From Streptococcus parasanguinis (lineage in GTDB: Bacteria > Bacillota > Bacilli > Lactobacillales > Streptococcaceae), in assembly GCA_905188195.1 (NCBI GenBank), contig CAJJKY010000003.1, forward strand, positions 62,001 through 126,000: DNA of 64,000 nucleotides. Reading direction: 5' to 3'. Below, one piece after another: positions 45,094-53,470 of this stretch. The notes under the pieces were generated by a model, which was not told the DNA's origin, did not search any database, and worked only from the letters and a program-made list of their open reading frames with translations. Each line of letters opens with the position of its first letter. The first letter of the stretch is position 1. The position numbers and the translations under genes are program-made.

Positions 45094-45114
45094 GAATTTA
45101 TTTCACAATAAAAG

Positions 45115-45149
45115 AAAAGTCTAGTAGTTTCATTTCTACTAGACTTTTT
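45115..45149. terminator. bidirectional terminator between the helicase and dehydrogenase genes
   Basis: AAAAGTCTAGTAG/CTACTAGACTTTTT stem with an 8-base loop. Confidence 0.92.
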
Positions 45150-45151
45150 CA

Positions 45152-46189
45152 TTACTCAAGCACAATCATAGCCTTAATAGTCTTGCGTTCATCCATGTCT
45201 TTATAGGCTTGATCAATCTCGTCCAAGCTATAGCTATGGGTGAAGACGCGTCCTGGATTGATGTCGCCATCAAGAACTGCCTTGAGCAAGAACTGTTTGT
45301 CATAGGTGGTAACAGAGGCTGCTCCACCTGCCACGGAAATATTTTGGGCAAAGGTGGATCCAAGCGCACGATTATTGTAGTGAGGAACACCGACGAAGCC
45401 TAAGTGACCACCATTATGAAGAACCCCAAGAGCTTGATCGACCGCTGCCGCGGTACCGACACATTCAAGAGCGGCATCTGCTCCTCCACCAAGGATTTCA
45501 CGGACCTTGGCGATGCCTTCTTCCCCACGCTCCGCAACAACGGCTGTCGCTCCAAATTCTAAAGCCATTTGTTGGCGATCTTCGTGACGGCTCATGAGGA
45601 CAATTTGTGATGCACCCCGCATCTTAGCTGCAATGACAGCACATTGGCCAACAGCACCGTCACCAATGACCACGACTTTGTCACCTTTTTGCACATCTGC
45701 TACACGCGCCGCATGATAGCCCGTCGGCATGACATCTGCTAGCGTCAAGAAGGATTTAAGCATAGCTTCTGTATAATCAGAAGGTTGCCCTGGAATTTTG
45801 ACAAGAGCCCAATTGGCAAAGTGGAAACGGATGTACTCTGCTTGAACCCCGTCAGACCAGTTGGTGCCAATATGGCGGTCACAAGTCCCATCATAGCCAG
45901 CACGACAGGCATCACACTCCCCACAACCATGGGTGAAAGGCGCGATGACAAAGTCTCCTGGCTTAACCGTTGTAATGGACTCACCGATTTCTTCGACGAT
46001 CCCAATGGCTTCGTGGCCACTATTTTGATGACCTGCTTCAATATCTGGATTGCGGTAACTCCATAGATCGGATCCACAGACACAGGTGCGAACGATGCTA
46101 ATAATGACATCATCTGGCGCTTCGATGTGTGGACGCTCCACTTCTACAAGGCCCACTTGCCCAGCTTTTGTATAAACTGTTTTCTTCAT
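45152..46189 (-). CDS. zinc-dependent medium-chain alcohol dehydrogenase
   Basis: 345 residues. Catalytic zinc site Cys-Val-Cys-Gly-Ser-Asp near 38 and Gly-His-Glu-Ala-Ile-Gly near 59; structural zinc Cys-Gly-Glu-Cys-Asp-Ala-Cys near 94; NAD(P) loop Gly-Asp-Gly-Ala-Val-Gly near 175. Substrate unknown. An AGGTTGTTCC stretch precedes the start; no partner gene is adjacent on the strand, although the CDF gene lies 78 bases upstream in the same direction. Confidence 0.93.
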   Translation of the reverse strand: MKKTVYTKAGQVGLVEVERPHIEAPDDVIISIVRTCVCGSDLWSYRNPDIEAGHQNSGHEAIGIVEEIGESITTVKPGDFVIAPFTHGCGECDACRAGYDGTCDRHIGTNWSDGVQAEYIRFHFANWALVKIPGQPSDYTEAMLKSFLTLADVMPTGYHAARVADVQKGDKVVVIGDGAVGQCAVIAAKMRGASQIVLMSRHEDRQQMALEFGATAVVAERGEEGIAKVREILGGGADAALECVGTAAAVDQALGVLHNGGHLGFVGVPHYNNRALGSTFAQNISVAGGAASVTTYDKQFLLKAVLDGDINPGRVFTHSYSLDEIDQAYKDMDERKTIKAMIVLE

Positions 46190-46267
46190 AGGAACAACCT
46201 ACTTTCTATTGCTTACTTATCTACAGTATACACTTTTTATCGAGCTTCTACTCATACCAACTCGTCA

Positions 46268-47173
46268 TTAATGGTGGTGATGATCATGCCCATGATGTTG
46301 ATCCACTTCCAACTCTTCGATCTTGCGTTTATGGGCTCGGTGGGTTGCCAAGTCTTCATCAACCTCAATGGTGACGTTTTGAAAGCCACAATCTTTGAGC
46401 AAGGTACGAATCGCTTCTTTGCAAACCTCCATGTGGTTGACATGCTCTAGACAAACATGGACAATGGCGTTTTTTTCCAAACCATCCATGGTCCAAAGAT
46501 TGAGCTGATTGATACTAGCCACATGGTCCAATTGCTCCAAATCACTCTTGACTTGCTGGATATCTACTCCTTCTGGCACGGCATCCAGGAAAATCCTGAG
46601 CGTGCTCCAAAAACGTGGAATGGCTTTGGACAGAATAAAGATGGAAATAGCAAGAGACAAGAGAGGATCCAGAATATACCAATCGGTAAATCGGAGAACA
46701 ATAGCCATTAGGATGACAGCCACCCAACCCAGAGTATCTTCCAGAAAATGCAGGCTAAGAATGGATTCGTTCTTGGTTTGCCCCTTGCGAATGACGAGAC
46801 TCGCTAGCACATTGATGCTGACGGCTATGATTCCTAGCCAGAGGATGCCCTCATCGTTGACAGGTTGTGGATGAAAGAGTTTCGTTATATTTTCTAAAAT
46901 GACTAAAACGGACCCTGTCATGAGAATCACAGCTGTTACCATAGCCCCTAAAAGGCTAAAGCGCTTGTAGCCCAAGGTATAGTGGCTGTCTTCTTCACGA
47001 TTGGAAATACTCTCCAGAAAGGCGGAGATCCCAATAGCAATCGCATCTCCCAAGTCATGGACCGAATCCGCAAGGACTGCGCTAGATCCAAAAATCCCTC
47101 CTGCAATAAACTCAACAATGGCATAACTCAAATTCAAGAAAAAAGCGATCCAGACCGCATGTTTTGTCTTCAT
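46268..47173 (-). CDS. cation diffusion facilitator (zinc/divalent metal exporter)
   Basis: 301 residues with six membrane segments, metal site residues in Asp-Ser-Val-His-Asp (segment II, near 39) and His-Phe-Leu-Glu-Asp (segment V, near 148), a cytosolic domain and a His-rich C-terminal tail ending in His-His-His-His. Divergent from a TetR-family gene, with a perfect palindrome between them; this resembles czcD/sczA zinc export, though metal specificity is inferred. Confidence 0.88.
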   Translation of the reverse strand: MKTKHAVWIAFFLNLSYAIVEFIAGGIFGSSAVLADSVHDLGDAIAIGISAFLESISNREEDSHYTLGYKRFSLLGAMVTAVILMTGSVLVILENITKLFHPQPVNDEGILWLGIIAVSINVLASLVIRKGQTKNESILSLHFLEDTLGWVAVILMAIVLRFTDWYILDPLLSLAISIFILSKAIPRFWSTLRIFLDAVPEGVDIQQVKSDLEQLDHVASINQLNLWTMDGLEKNAIVHVCLEHVNHMEVCKEAIRTLLKDCGFQNVTIEVDEDLATHRAHKRKIEELEVDQHHGHDHHHH

Positions 47174-47202
47174 AATCCTATTTCCTTTGTTATAATAGAT
47201 TC

Positions 47203-47219
47203 ATGAACATCATGTTCAT
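47203..47219. promoter_or_regulatory. palindromic operator 1 between the CDF and TetR genes
   Basis: Perfect palindrome ATGAACA-TCA-TGTTCAT. It lies just upstream of the CDF promoter (TATTAT/TATAAC near 47190 on the minus strand). Confidence 0.75.
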
Positions 47220-47280
47220 TATCATTATCTAACATTCACAACAGAAAGGATAGGGGCAAACCGTTTAGGGTGTACGTTAC

Positions 47281-47295
47281 TGAACAGTTTGTTCT
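47281..47295 (+). promoter_or_regulatory. palindromic operator 2 before the TetR gene
   Basis: TGAACA-GTT-TGTTCT, same half-sites and 3-bp centre as operator 1, 10 bases before the ATG of the TetR gene. Suggests self-control. Confidence 0.65.
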
Positions 47296-47305
47296 AAGTG
47301 TCCAT

Positions 47306-47845
47306 ATGACAGCACAGGATCGTCGCATCACCAAAACTCGAAAAGCTATCTATCAGGCTTTCTTACACTTACTCAACCAAAAAGACTACGAGGCCATCAC
47401 GGTTCAAGAAATCATAGACCTTGCTGATGTGGGGCGCTCGACCTTTTACAGCCATTACGAGAGTAAGGAGTTACTACTGGATGAACTCTGTCAAAAACTC
47501 TTTCACCATCTCTTTGAGCGTGCTGAACACCTCTCACCACAAGACTACCTGGCCCATATCTTTCAGCATTTCAAGAAAAATCAAGATCATGTGACCAGTC
47601 TCTTACTCTCTAAAAACGATTATTTTATCCGGCAACTGCGAAAAGAGCTAGAACATGATGTCTATCCAATGGTGGCTGATGAACTCATCAAGACCCATCC
47701 AACTATCCCTCATTCTTATCTCAAGCATCTGGTCGTTACCAACTTCATCGAAACCCTCAGCTGGTGGTTGAAAAAAGGCAAGTCCTACACCGAACAAGAA
47801 GTGACCCAGTTTTATTTGGAGATTTTAAAAGTGGGGTCGAACTAG
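47306..47845 (+). CDS. TetR/AcrR-family regulator
   Basis: 179 residues from the ATG at 47306 (Met-Thr-Ala-Gln-Asp-Arg-Arg-Ile-Thr-Lys-Thr). Helix-turn-helix Thr-Val-Gln-Glu-Ile-Ile-Asp-Leu-Ala-Asp-Val-Gly-Arg-Ser-Thr-Phe-Tyr about 33-49. A GTG at 47270 would place operator 2 inside the coding region, so I prefer the ATG despite a weak ribosome site. It may act like SczA on the divergent metal exporter, or control the two membrane genes that follow within 15 and 34 bases. Confidence 0.88.
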   Translation: MTAQDRRITKTRKAIYQAFLHLLNQKDYEAITVQEIIDLADVGRSTFYSHYESKELLLDELCQKLFHHLFERAEHLSPQDYLAHIFQHFKKNQDHVTSLLLSKNDYFIRQLRKELEHDVYPMVADELIKTHPTIPHSYLKHLVVTNFIETLSWWLKKGKSYTEQEVTQFYLEILKVGSN

Positions 47846-47860
47846 AAGGGAGTATTTTCA

Positions 47861-48331
47861 ATGACCAGCGTACAATTTTACTTTCTATTTCCATCACTCT
47901 TCATGCTTCACGAACTGGAAGAAATCGTTTGGATGCCATCCTTTGTCAAAAAAATATCAATCCAGTATCCAAACAATCGAATCCTATCTTATTACACTCC
48001 TTTTGCTTTCAATGCCATTGTCTTGGAGCAATTTCTGATCCTAATGACATCGCTATATCTTAGTTACCAGTTTAACAACTACAGCATTTACGCAAGCATC
48101 ATAATCGCTTATATCTACCATGTGTTCGGACATCTGATTCAGACAATCGTCCTTCGAAAATATGTTCCTGGCTTGTTAACGGGCATTTTAACAAGTTTGT
48201 TTGCTCTTTACAATCTCAAAAATGAATTTCCAATTAAACTTTATGGTTACTCACTTTTTACCTTATTGGTTATTATTTTAAATCTTGTAGTATCATTTAT
48301 GATTCTTCATAAAATCAGTCATAAAAAATAG
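47861..48331 (+). CDS. HXXEE-family membrane protein
   Basis: 156 residues, about four membrane segments. The family mark His-Glu-Leu-Glu-Glu is at 17-21, with a second conserved His in Tyr-His-Val-Phe-Gly-His near 86-90. Function of the family is unknown. It starts 15 bases after the TetR gene, and such proteins are often found beside TetR regulators, so it may be the regulated function. Confidence 0.82.
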   Translation: MTSVQFYFLFPSLFMLHELEEIVWMPSFVKKISIQYPNNRILSYYTPFAFNAIVLEQFLILMTSLYLSYQFNNYSIYASIIIAYIYHVFGHLIQTIVLRKYVPGLLTGILTSLFALYNLKNEFPIKLYGYSLFTLLVIILNLVVSFMILHKISHKK

Positions 48332-48365
48332 TACTCAGGCAATCATATCTTAGAAAGGAAACCCT

Positions 48366-48698
48366 ATGCTCCTCCCAATTCTTCTCAGCTTTTTTACAGC
48401 CTTCTTTCCCCTTACTTTTGCTCTTCTTCACTTATTGGCTTCTCTTTCTGAAGTTAAAAAAGGGAATCACACTCTAGGAAATACATTTCTCCTCATCGGA
48501 AGCAGCCTTGCGACCTTATCTCTCATCCTCTACTTCTTTTTACCGATTGTCGCTCTAGTCCTTTGGCTGATCGGCTGTGGTTTGATTTGCTACGGGGCCT
48601 ATTGGAATGGGAAACGCAAAGAAGTGTTCCATCCAGCTCACCACCTGATTCGGATGGGCATCACTTTAGTCCTTACCATCTTGTTAGCCTTGTTATAA
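48366..48698 (+). CDS. small membrane protein of unknown function
   Basis: 110 residues, three to four hydrophobic segments (about 5-25, 38-55, 58-76, 93-110) with a basic loop Asn-Gly-Lys-Arg-Lys. I recognise no family. It follows the HXXEE gene by 34 bases with an AGAAAGGAAA site and ends at a terminator, completing a TetR-HXXEE-membrane protein unit. Confidence 0.75.
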   Translation: MLLPILLSFFTAFFPLTFALLHLLASLSEVKKGNHTLGNTFLLIGSSLATLSLILYFFLPIVALVLWLIGCGLICYGAYWNGKRKEVFHPAHHLIRMGITLVLTILLALL

Positions 48699-48699
48699 G

Positions 48700-48734
48700 A
48701 AAAGCTCAAGTTTGCAGAAAAACTTGAGCTTTTG
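48700..48734. terminator. bidirectional terminator between the small membrane gene and the AEC gene
   Basis: AAAAGCTCAAGTTT/AAACTTGAGCTTTT, 14-bp stem, 6-base loop. Confidence 0.92.
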
Positions 48735-48747
48735 TATTTTCTGTTTG

Positions 48748-49686
48748 TTAAGCCATCAACAGCATGAGAATAGGGATCACCACCATGGTTGCAAGGGTCG
48801 TCTCTGTCACCATGACCGCTGCATAGTCACTATCAGCTCCGTAGAGTCTGGCAACAACTGGCGCATTGGTCATCACAGGCATGGCGGATTGGATGATAAA
48901 GACTTGCTTCATCAAGTTTGGAAGAGGCATCCAGTAAACGATGGAAGCCATCAAGAGAGGAGCAACCAGGAAACGACCTAGTAGAATCAATAGTTGCTCT
49001 TTTCCCAGAACCAACTGCTTCACACCTACATGAGATACTGATAAACCGATGAATATCATGGACAAGGGGGTCGTTAAATTGCCCAGATACTGCAAATCAC
49101 TAGCCAGAAAGGCTGGCAACTTGATCTGCAGCATCACCAAGACTAGTCCCAAGAGAAAGCCCATCAGAGGCGGAGAAAAGACTTTTTTCAGACTCGTTTT
49201 GAGATCAAACTGAGCTTCTCCCTCACCATCCCGCTGAATCAGATAGGTCCCCAAAGTCCAGAAAAAGGTCGTATTACACATGTAATAGATCAAAACATAG
49301 GGAATACTGGCATCTCCAAAGAGGGCTTGGTTAATAGGAAGCCCCACGAAGATGGTATTGGAGTTAAAAAACATGGAAATAAAGAGGCCACGACGGTCCT
49401 GTCTCACCGCAAAGATCCTGGCTACTCCTGTCGCGATGCCAAGCAAAATAACCATAGACAAGGCAGGAAACCGCAAGGCTGGCAACATTTTAAGTAGATC
49501 TGCTGCTGTGAAGCGCTGCGTGATGGTGTAGAGCATATAGCAGGGAAGAGCGACTTGAGTGACCAGTTTAGCGAGTAGGCCACGCGACTTGTCATCGAAC
49601 CAGCCTTTTTCACCAATGACAAAGCCCACTAAAATCATGCCCAGGATGACCAGGATCCCTGATATGCTCTTCAAAAAGATGTCCAT
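48748..49686 (-). CDS. AEC-family transporter
   Basis: 312 residues, about ten membrane segments, paralogous to mleP of this window (Ser-Asn-Thr-Ile-Phe-Val-Gly-Leu-Pro-Ile-Asn near 116 aligns with the matching segment there). Substrate probably an organic acid or related anion, not determined. It stands alone on the minus strand with a TATACT -10 near 49755. Confidence 0.9.
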   Translation of the reverse strand: MDIFLKSISGILVILGMILVGFVIGEKGWFDDKSRGLLAKLVTQVALPCYMLYTITQRFTAADLLKMLPALRFPALSMVILLGIATGVARIFAVRQDRRGLFISMFFNSNTIFVGLPINQALFGDASIPYVLIYYMCNTTFFWTLGTYLIQRDGEGEAQFDLKTSLKKVFSPPLMGFLLGLVLVMLQIKLPAFLASDLQYLGNLTTPLSMIFIGLSVSHVGVKQLVLGKEQLLILLGRFLVAPLLMASIVYWMPLPNLMKQVFIIQSAMPVMTNAPVVARLYGADSDYAAVMVTETTLATMVVIPILMLLMA

Positions 49687-49764
49687 GTTCTCCCCTTTTC
49701 TTTTTTAAATTTGAACTAAAAAAAACATTTTTTACAAGTCTCAAAAACTACTCTAGTATATCAT

Positions 49765-49794
49765 AAAAAGAGGTGGGGCAACATGCCCAACCTC
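49765..49794 (-). terminator. orphan terminator on the minus strand
   Basis: GAGGTtGGGC/GCCCcACCTC with a 5-base loop and TTTTT on the minus strand. It fits the gene remnant just to its right rather than any intact gene. Confidence 0.7.
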
Positions 49795-49814
49795 ATGCAT
49801 TTTATTAATTGTCA

Positions 49815-49903
49815 CTAATACCCCTTCTTAGCAGCTTTCGTCCATTGGTACCAACCAACCAGACTGTTGATAAGGTAAATCAAGAAAAACCAATAAAATG
49901 GTG
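49815..49903 (-). pseudogene. C-terminal remnant of a membrane protein
   Basis: An open frame of about 28 codons ending in TAG (complement of 49815-49817) encodes a hydrophobic Tyr/Trp-rich segment and the basic end Thr-Lys-Ala-Ala-Lys-Lys-Gly-Tyr, followed by a proper terminator. An in-frame stop lies just upstream. It looks like the tail of a lost gene; I cannot name the family. Confidence 0.4.
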
Positions 49904-49909
49904 GGGACT

Positions 49910-50071
49910 ATGGCGAAAATAGATGATTCAGTTAAAAAGAAAGTTCCAGAATTGCGATTTAAAGGATTCACGGATGAATGGGAACAGCGTAAGTTGGGAG
50001 ACGAAGTTCGAATAGTGATGGGACAGTCTCCTAATTCAGAAAATTATACTGATGATCCTAATGGGCGCTAA
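49910..50071 (+). pseudogene. hsdS: 5' fragment of a type I restriction specificity gene
   Basis: 53 codons beginning Met-Ala-Lys-Ile-Asp-Asp and containing Val-Pro-Glu-Leu-Arg-Phe-Lys-Gly-Phe-Thr and Trp-Glu-Gln-Arg-Lys-Leu-Gly-Asp, the standard start of streptococcal and lactobacillar HsdS, then Gly-Gln-Ser-Pro-Asn-Ser-Glu-Asn-Tyr-Thr. It stops at a TAA after Asn-Gly-Arg. The rest of HsdS and any hsdM or hsdR are absent. Between 50072 and 50220 only short frames without recognised homology remain. Confidence 0.8.
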
Positions 50072-50218
50072 AAATGCGAAGACCTATGAAGACCTATTTT
50101 GTATTAGTCAAACAAAAGATCCAAAAGAAATGGTATATGATTATGACCATGAAACAAAGTAAAACCAAACCGAGTGATCTGAGGAAGCACCCGATGATCA
50201 TGAAACGTTATTAAACAC

Positions 50219-50295
50219 AAAAGTCACCCATGTGAGTTCTTGCCAGAAGCTGAAGTTAATCCTTCAACCTGGAAAACCCGCAGAGGTGACTTTTT
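50219..50295. terminator. large hairpin ending the ECF operon
   Basis: AAGTCACC (50221-50228) pairs with GGTGACTT (50285-50292), with T-runs on both sides. The 56-base interior may fold further. Adjoins the last codon of the ECF operon. Confidence 0.65.
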
Positions 50296-51096
50296 CTATA
50301 CATCTCGATTTTTCTGGTAATAATCATTAACCGATAAATATGTCTGTGAATCACCCAGCGACTCCGCTATGTCCATAATCCGCGGTGGTAGTAATCCTAC
50401 TCGCTGGACAAGTTCGTGATCGCTGAACAATTCCCGTGGACTGCCGGCGAAGCCAAACTTCCCGTGTTCCATAACATACACCGACTCAAACTCGGCGGCG
50501 ACCCAATCCATGTCATGGGTGATGGTCACAACTTGGTGGCCCGAATCAGCCAACTGATGGAAAATTTCGGTCAACTTGCGCCGACTTTCCCAATCAAGCG
50601 ACATCATCGGCTCATCAAATAAATAAATCGCCGGATCCACTGCCAAAACTGTGGCAACGCTCAACAGCTTGCGTTCCGACAATGACAGGTCATATGGACT
50701 TTCAGCTGTTTTATCATCCAAGCCAACTCTTTTTAGAGCCGCTAAAGCCCGCCTCGTAATCGTGTCGTGGTCATCCATGACCTGCGCGACACTCCACTCC
50801 ACCTCTCGTTGAACGGTCGGGTTGAAAAGCTGATCGTCAGGATTCTGAAAAGTAATCCCAACCTTCAGTAACTTTTCGACTGGTTTAAGATCATTAAAAT
50901 TTTCTCCATCGATCTTAATCACACCGGTTTGTGGTGTCAGCAAGCCCGTCAACAATTTGAAGAGCGTTGATTTGCCGGCACCATTTTGGCCGACAATCGC
51001 CACCATCGGATCGGCGAAGTGTTTGTCTTCAACATCCAAGCTAAAGGACCGTTCCGGATAAGTGAACGTCAGGTGGTTCAGTTCAATTGTGGACAT
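50296..51096 (-). CDS. ECF transporter ATPase subunit (catalytically complete Walker B)
   Basis: 266 residues. Walker A Gly-Gln-Asn-Gly-Ala-Gly-Lys-Ser-Thr near 36, Walker B Leu-Phe-Asp-Glu-Pro near 165 and switch His in Ile-Thr-His-Asp near 198 are intact. The signature motif is changed: Leu-Ser-Leu-Ser-Glu instead of Leu-Ser-Gly-Gly-Gln. It should pair with the other ATPase so that its own nucleotide site is the active one. It overlaps the preceding gene by 14 bases. GC content and codon choice differ from the streptococcal genes on both sides. Confidence 0.93.
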   Translation of the reverse strand: MSTIELNHLTFTYPERSFSLDVEDKHFADPMVAIVGQNGAGKSTLFKLLTGLLTPQTGVIKIDGENFNDLKPVEKLLKVGITFQNPDDQLFNPTVQREVEWSVAQVMDDHDTITRRALAALKRVGLDDKTAESPYDLSLSERKLLSVATVLAVDPAIYLFDEPMMSLDWESRRKLTEIFHQLADSGHQVVTITHDMDWVAAEFESVYVMEHGKFGFAGSPRELFSDHELVQRVGLLPPRIMDIAESLGDSQTYLSVNDYYQKNRDV

Positions 51097-51919
51097 AACA
51101 AACCTCCTTCAGTTCAGCGTCATTCACCGGATACCGGCCATCAGCCAAGTGCCAATCCATTTTTTGAGCAAGTTGCTGGATTGTCGGGGCTGGAATCTGC
51201 CAGTCAGCTGCCAAATGATTAAACACCTCACCCGGCCTGCCCTGGGCTACCATTTGACCCTCGTGCAGCACCCACACAACGTCGGCGACTTCGCACAAAT
51301 CGTCAATTTCACTGGTGACAATGAAGACAGTCGTCTCTTTGACTTGGGCCAGCCATTGGAAAAATTGCCGGCGGCCAAGGGGATCCATCTGACTGGTCGG
51401 ATCATCCATAATCAAAACAGCCGGATTAGCCACAATCGCCGTGGCAATTGCCAACCGCTGGATCTGACCACCGGAAAGGCTCTCGGGACGCAAATTCAGC
51501 TGTTCAATCAGCCCCATTTGCGTGGCAACTTCTTCAACCCGTTTTTGAATCAGTCCTTCAGCCATTCCCTGATTAATCAAGTCAAAGGCGATTTCATCGG
51601 CAACCGTGTCTGCCAACCCGCTTAGTTGGCCAGCTGGATTTTGCAGTACAACTCCATTCATGGCATTATAAACGGGCCAATTGTCGGACACTCGCTGGCC
51701 AAACATGTGCCAGTCGCCCTCAATCTCAGCAGACACAATTTTGGGAATGACCCCTGCCAGCACACGGCACAAAGTCGATTTGCCGGAGTGGCTATTCCCG
51801 ATAATCCCAACCACCTGGCCGGTATGAACCTCCGCGTTAATCTGACGCAGTTGTGGTTGCTCAGTACCCAGATAACGGGTGGTCAAATTTTCAATTACAA
51901 TCCGTTTATCTTCGTCCAT
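51083..51919 (-). CDS. ECF transporter ATPase subunit (degenerate site)
   Basis: 278 residues from the ATG complementary to 51917-51919 after GGTGGAAG; a GTG three codons upstream is an alternative. Walker A Gly-Asn-Ser-His-Ser-Gly-Lys-Ser-Thr and signature Leu-Ser-Gly-Gly-Gln are intact. The Walker B reads Leu-Ile-Met-Asp-Asp-Pro (catalytic Glu replaced by Asp) and the switch His is Ser (Val-Thr-Ser-Glu). With the partner's altered signature this builds one non-catalytic site in the heterodimer. Confidence 0.92.
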   Translation of the reverse strand: MDEDKRIVIENLTTRYLGTEQPQLRQINAEVHTGQVVGIIGNSHSGKSTLCRVLAGVIPKIVSAEIEGDWHMFGQRVSDNWPVYNAMNGVVLQNPAGQLSGLADTVADEIAFDLINQGMAEGLIQKRVEEVATQMGLIEQLNLRPESLSGGQIQRLAIATAIVANPAVLIMDDPTSQMDPLGRRQFFQWLAQVKETTVFIVTSEIDDLCEVADVVWVLHEGQMVAQGRPGEVFNHLAADWQIPAPTIQQLAQKMDWHLADGRYPVNDAELKEVCYVHN

Positions 51920-52689
51920 ATCTTCCACCCAATCAATAAAATTGCCAATCCAGTCAGACCAATGTGCAGCGTCCGCGACAGGCGATACACGCGCTGGGAG
52001 GTTCTGACAGTCCGGTTGGGATTATCAAAACCTCTCAGTTGGAGAGAAATCGACCGCGCCATCGATTGATCCAAGGTCTTAATCACCAATGGAATTAGAA
52101 CCGGCAGGACTGACTTTAATTTCTGTATCAACGTTTTTTGCGGATTAGTTCCGCGAACTTTTTGTGCCTGCTGGATTTTCCGCATATTGCGCATCATTTC
52201 CGGCAAAATATAACACACCGACATCAGAACGTAGACGGTTTTATAAGACAATCCGGACAGTTCCAAATAGGCCGCGTTTTCTGAAATACTCGTGGTCACC
52301 ATAAAAAAGCCACTGGTCAAAATAATCACCAATACTCGACAACCCAGAGTGGTGGCGTAAATCAGGCCTTCTTTGTAGAACGACACCCCAAGCACAGAAA
52401 ACAGCACAGTTTGATTCCGACTGTAAAATAGCCCTTGGATGATCAGCATGGTGCAAATCAGAAACAGGCTGAATCCCAGCGCCTTAAAGGTGGTAGAACT
52501 CAATTTGGAAAATAACAATAGCAGTGTTGCGACAAGAATTAATCCGGCCTGAAGCAATAAATTCATACTGGCAAAGCTCAACAACGTCATGTCCAAGATG
52601 AACAAGAGCTTAGTAATCGGATCGATCACCTGGTACCACTTGAGCTTGACCCGTGGCGCTCCAGAAATCAATGTTTGATCAGTCATCAT
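51895..52689 (-). CDS. ECF transporter transmembrane subunit (EcfT)
   Basis: 264 residues with about five membrane segments and two coupling-helix motifs, Lys-Val-Arg-Gly near 180 and Gln-Leu-Arg-Gly near 222, which dock on the ATPases. Its start overlaps the S-component gene by 4 bases, and its end overlaps the first ATPase gene. The dedicated S-T-A-A order makes this a group I ECF system. Confidence 0.9.
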   Translation of the reverse strand: MMTDQTLISGAPRVKLKWYQVIDPITKLLFILDMTLLSFASMNLLLQAGLILVATLLLLFSKLSSTTFKALGFSLFLICTMLIIQGLFYSRNQTVLFSVLGVSFYKEGLIYATTLGCRVLVIILTSGFFMVTTSISENAAYLELSGLSYKTVYVLMSVCYILPEMMRNMRKIQQAQKVRGTNPQKTLIQKLKSVLPVLIPLVIKTLDQSMARSISLQLRGFDNPNRTVRTSQRVYRLSRTLHIGLTGLAILLIGWKIWTKINGL

Positions 52690-53288
52690 TTATCACCGCT
52701 AAAGAAGTGCACCATCCGCTTCGGCAGCTGACGATAGATGAAGAATGCCAGGTAGGCCACGCAGACTTTATCCAAAATATCCAAGACAAACTCATCGGTA
52801 AATGAGGCCAGCCACACTGGTGCATGATTGGCGACCATTACCGCAAACAATGAGTCACCCCAAGCGATACCGGTCTGACCACCCCAAAAGATGACGTTGA
52901 GTGGCGTTGAAATGACAGCTGAAACGATGGCAATAATAATGGCAGAAACAAATACTCGTCGCGCTGACGAGAACCACCCATTGGCGTGCAAAACTCCGAC
53001 AGCAATCCCAATTCCGATGCTGGTAATCGCATACACGGTTGAAATTGGCGATAAGGTCAGCCCATAGATCACGTTGTTGATGAAACCACTGATGGCACCG
53101 GCAACCGGTCCAGCCAACATGCTGGCAAGAAAGGTTCCCAAAGACCCCAGCCAAACGGGCAACTTTAACCCCTCCGCCAAGGCTTTGGCAACATAGTTAA
53201 TCCCCACGGCAGCGGGAATCAAAGTCATGGTGGCAGCACTTAACTTAAATTTCCACATACTGGTACGATGAATCGGTTCTGTTTTCAT
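52686..53288 (-). CDS. ECF transporter S component (substrate-binding membrane subunit)
   Basis: 200 residues, about six membrane segments. Pro-Ala-Ala-Val-Gly-Ile-Asn-Tyr near 26, Leu-Pro-Val-Trp-Leu-Gly-Ser-Leu-Gly-Thr near 43 and Ala-Gly-Pro-Val-Ala-Gly-Ala near 58 resemble a group of S components of uncertain substrate (I would compare it first with the CD3073 group). First gene of the operon with an AAAGGAGAAG site. No riboswitch I know is recognisable in the leader, so the vitamin or nucleoside carried is open. Confidence 0.85.
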   Translation of the reverse strand: MKTEPIHRTSMWKFKLSAATMTLIPAAVGINYVAKALAEGLKLPVWLGSLGTFLASMLAGPVAGAISGFINNVIYGLTLSPISTVYAITSIGIGIAVGVLHANGWFSSARRVFVSAIIIAIVSAVISTPLNVIFWGGQTGIAWGDSLFAVMVANHAPVWLASFTDEFVLDILDKVCVAYLAFFIYRQLPKRMVHFFSGDK

Positions 53289-53470
53289 AATCTTCTCCTT
53301 TTGTTTTTAAAGAGCCGTGTCTGTTTAGACTTTCGGACGCAACGCTCTATAGATTTTTGATTTGAACCGCTTCTCCTTTCACAGATCCCTTAGTCGACAT
53401 CAGGGATTTTCTTGAAAATGATTGTTCAACAGTTCACAACTAATCATACTCCGATTTTCATAGAAGTCAA
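53289..53470 (-). promoter_or_regulatory. ECF operon promoter and structured leader
   Basis: Minus-strand promoter TTGACT (53465-53470), 16 bp, TATGAT (53443-53448). The leader of about 150 bases can fold ATCCCT/AGGGAT (about 53386-53408) and AGAGC/GCTCT (about 53311-53348). This may be a regulatory RNA, but it matches no class I can name. A partial cre-like TGAAAACGTTCG lies near 53489. The rest of the gap to 53564 shows nothing further. Confidence 0.55.

Noticed and set aside
50072..50220. Short frames after the hsdS fragment as a small gene
   Set aside because: Each is at most about 32 codons, interrupted by stops, and has no recognised homology or proper ribosome site; considered debris.
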